DNA of 64,000 nt, taken from contig JAAWHG010000001.1 of the NCBI GenBank assembly GCA_022795735.1, forward strand, positions 1 through 64,000. Direction: 5' to 3'. How positions within the stretch are numbered: the stretch's first letter is position 1; each line of letters opens with the position of its first letter. This document shows, one piece after another, positions 62,701 through 64,000 of the stretch. The stretch comes from Oscillospiraceae bacterium. Its GTDB lineage: Bacteria; Bacillota; Clostridia; Oscillospirales; Oscillospiraceae. The notes beneath the pieces are model-generated. The model was not told the DNA's origin. It made no database searches and saw nothing but the letters and a program-made list of their open reading frames with translations. Both the position numbers and the translations under genes were made by a program.

Positions 62701-64000
62701 TTACAACTCCACAATGGTGACACCATCCTCCCCTTCGCCGAAGGTTCCAAGGCGGAATCCCTGGATTTGACGGTTGTGCCGCAGACGGTCTTGCACGGCT
62801 TTACGAAGGACGCCGGTCCCTTTTCCATGGATGATGCGCACCGAGGGAAGCTTAGACAGGATTGCCGTATCCAGAAACTGGTCGAGGGTATTGACCGCCT
62901 CAATGGCGTCCATGCCCCGCAAGTCAAGCTCACTGGCGGCTGGGGTGGCGCGCAGGGCCCGGTCGGCTTTCTCAATAAACGCCTTTGCGTCGGTCCTGGG
63001 TTCATTTTCCAACAGATAGATTTCATCCGGCTTAGCGGTAATCTTCATGATCCCGGCCTGGAGTTGGCAGCTTCCGTCCTTGTTCACAGCCAGGACGGTT
63101 GCCTTAGTGCCCAACCGCAACAGCTCCACCGTGTCGCCTGCCCGGATTTCCCGGCTGGGCGCGGGACGCTCTGGCTGTTCCTGCCTGGGGGCCAGCCGCC
63201 CCTCGGCCTCGTTGAGGGTGCGGCGAAGCTGGGCCTGCTGCTCGTTGACCCCTTGCGCGTCGGCTACATCGTGCATCCGCTTGCGGAGCTTGCGCAGCTC
63301 GTCGTTGACGGCGGCGGCGGTACGGCGGGCGTCGTTCAAAATCTCCTGCGCCTCGGCCCGTGCCTTCTCCATGGCCTTGTCCCGTTCCCGCTGAATCTCG
63401 GCGAAATAGGCGTCCGATTGCTCCTTCGTCCGCTCCATCTCCTGGCGGAGCCGTTCCTGTTCCAGCTTGGCCTGCTCCATTTGCTGACGCTGCTGCTCAA
63501 GCTGGGCCAGCACGTCCTCAAAATTGCGGTCATTCTCACTGACCAAATCACGTGCCTTTTTAATAATTTCATCAGAGAGCCCCAACCGCTGTGAAATGGC
63601 GAAGGCGTTGGACTTGCCGGGGACGCCGATCAGCAGACGGTAGGTGGGCTTTAGGGTTTGGACGTCAAACTCACAGGAGGCGTTGACGATGCCCGGCGTC
63701 CGCATGGCGTAAAGCTTGAGCTCGGCATAGTGGGTTGTGGCAGCAACCTTTGCGCCGGTCTTACGGCAGAAATCCACCAGCGCCATAGCCAGCGCCGCAC
63801 CTTCCGCTGGGTCGGTGCCGGCTCCCAACTCGTCAAACAGCACCAGGGACTTGCCGTCGCACTGCTCCACAATCTGCACAATATTTTTCATATGGGCTGA
63901 GAAGGTGGACAGAGACTGCTCAATGGACTGCTCGTCGCCGATGTCGGCAAGGACCGCATCGAAACAGGAAACAAAGCTTCCGTCGTCAGCCGGAATGTGC
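62701..64000 (-). CDS. mutS2: MutS2 protein, C-terminal part (cut by the window edge)
   Basis: This partial frame (433 codons to the window edge) holds the ATPase Walker B region LVLFDELGAGTDPAEGAALAMAL, the D-loop/H stretch ATTHYAELKLYAM, a long coiled coil (about 63.2-63.5 kb) and a C-terminal Smr nuclease domain (ELDLRGMDAIEAVNTLDQFLDTAILSKLPSVRIIHGKGTGVLRKAVQDRLRHN). MutS2 acts on branched DNA and on collided ribosomes in some species. The reading frame is open to position 64000, so the start lies outside the window. It is followed by the HPr-like gene on the same strand. Confidence 0.95.
   Translation of the reverse strand, partial: HIPADDGSFVSCFDAVLADIGDEQSIEQSLSTFSAHMKNIVQIVEQCDGKSLVLFDELGAGTDPAEGAALAMALVDFCRKTGAKVAATTHYAELKLYAMRTPGIVNASCEFDVQTLKPTYRLLIGVPGKSNAFAISQRLGLSDEIIKKARDLVSENDRNFEDVLAQLEQQRQQMEQAKLEQERLRQEMERTKEQSDAYFAEIQRERDKAMEKARAEAQEILNDARRTAAAVNDELRKLRKRMHDVADAQGVNEQQAQLRRTLNEAEGRLAPRQEQPERPAPSREIRAGDTVELLRLGTKATVLAVNKDGSCQLQAGIMKITAKPDEIYLLENEPRTDAKAFIEKADRALRATPAASELDLRGMDAIEAVNTLDQFLDTAILSKLPSVRIIHGKGTGVLRKAVQDRLRHNRQIQGFRLGTFGEGEDGVTIVEL

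Overview
The window reads as chromosomal DNA of an endospore-forming, anaerobic Clostridia-type Firmicute, most likely of the Oscillospiraceae group (Flavonifractor, Intestinimonas or Oscillibacter-like). This is inferred from gene content and style, not from a database match. It carries sigG, the spoIIA operon (spoIIAA-spoIIAB-sigF), gpr, cwlD, cotJ genes, ytvI, yunB, ymxH, a spoIIM-like gene, a valine T-box and many sigma-A promoters with extended -10 elements. Most of the sequence is moderately GC-rich. A stretch at about 17.07-18.75 kb is visibly AT-rich and looks acquired and partly decayed. There are no rRNA or tRNA genes, no CRISPR array and no intact insertion sequence.

Layout. 0.1-2.6 kb: a ROK sugar kinase and a sodium-coupled NSS transporter. 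2.7-9.1 kb: a TetR regulator and a tripartite RND efflux operon (TolC-like coiled-coil protein, lipoprotein adaptor, RND pump), which is odd in a presumed single-membrane organism. 9.2-12.9 kb: MscS channel, Asp/Glu racemase, radical SAM enzyme, HxlR regulator, lipoprotein. 13.0-15.9 kb: homoserine dehydrogenase, iron alcohol dehydrogenase and a stand-alone ACT protein. 16.0-18.8 kb: ytvI, then the AT-rich island with a broken MATE transporter and a PPOX/Nim-like gene behind a leader terminator. 18.9-22.5 kb: a metallophore-type ABC importer ending in an FmdE protein. 22.6-33.7 kb: gpr, pyrG, sigG, ymxH, rpsB-tsf, DUF1858, trmK-nif3, yebC, tgt, yajC, TIGR04086. 34.1-39.9 kb: spoIIM-like, xerD, pfkA, a WG-repeat secreted protein and a second Xer recombinase. 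40.0-46.7 kb: an SLH/Ig-like surface protein, a cotJA-cotJB fusion with cotJC, cwlD-radA, GNAT and MBL-fold genes. 46.8-48.6 kb: an EIIC-like membrane protein divergent from NiaR. 48.7-53.7 kb: the pcrA-yunB-ligA operon. 53.8-58.8 kb: a BlaI-family repressor, spoIIA and T-box-controlled valS. 58.8-64.0 kb: uvrC-rsmD-coaD-coiled coil, an HPr-like protein and the C-terminal part of mutS2.

Main observations. The palindrome TCTAAT-N2-ATTAGA occurs in the promoter of the orphan BlaI-family regulator near 53.8 kb and twice in tandem in front of tgt (queuine tRNA-ribosyltransferase) 22 kb away, so a BlaI-type repressor probably controls a tRNA-modification gene. The EIIC-like protein next to NiaR has NiaR-type dyads over its transcription start and is a candidate niacin transporter. 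The PPOX gene has an intrinsic terminator in its leader. The spoIIA promoter appears to start inside the valS terminator hairpin. CotJA and CotJB are fused in one protein. All functional calls come from motifs and context and were not checked by search.
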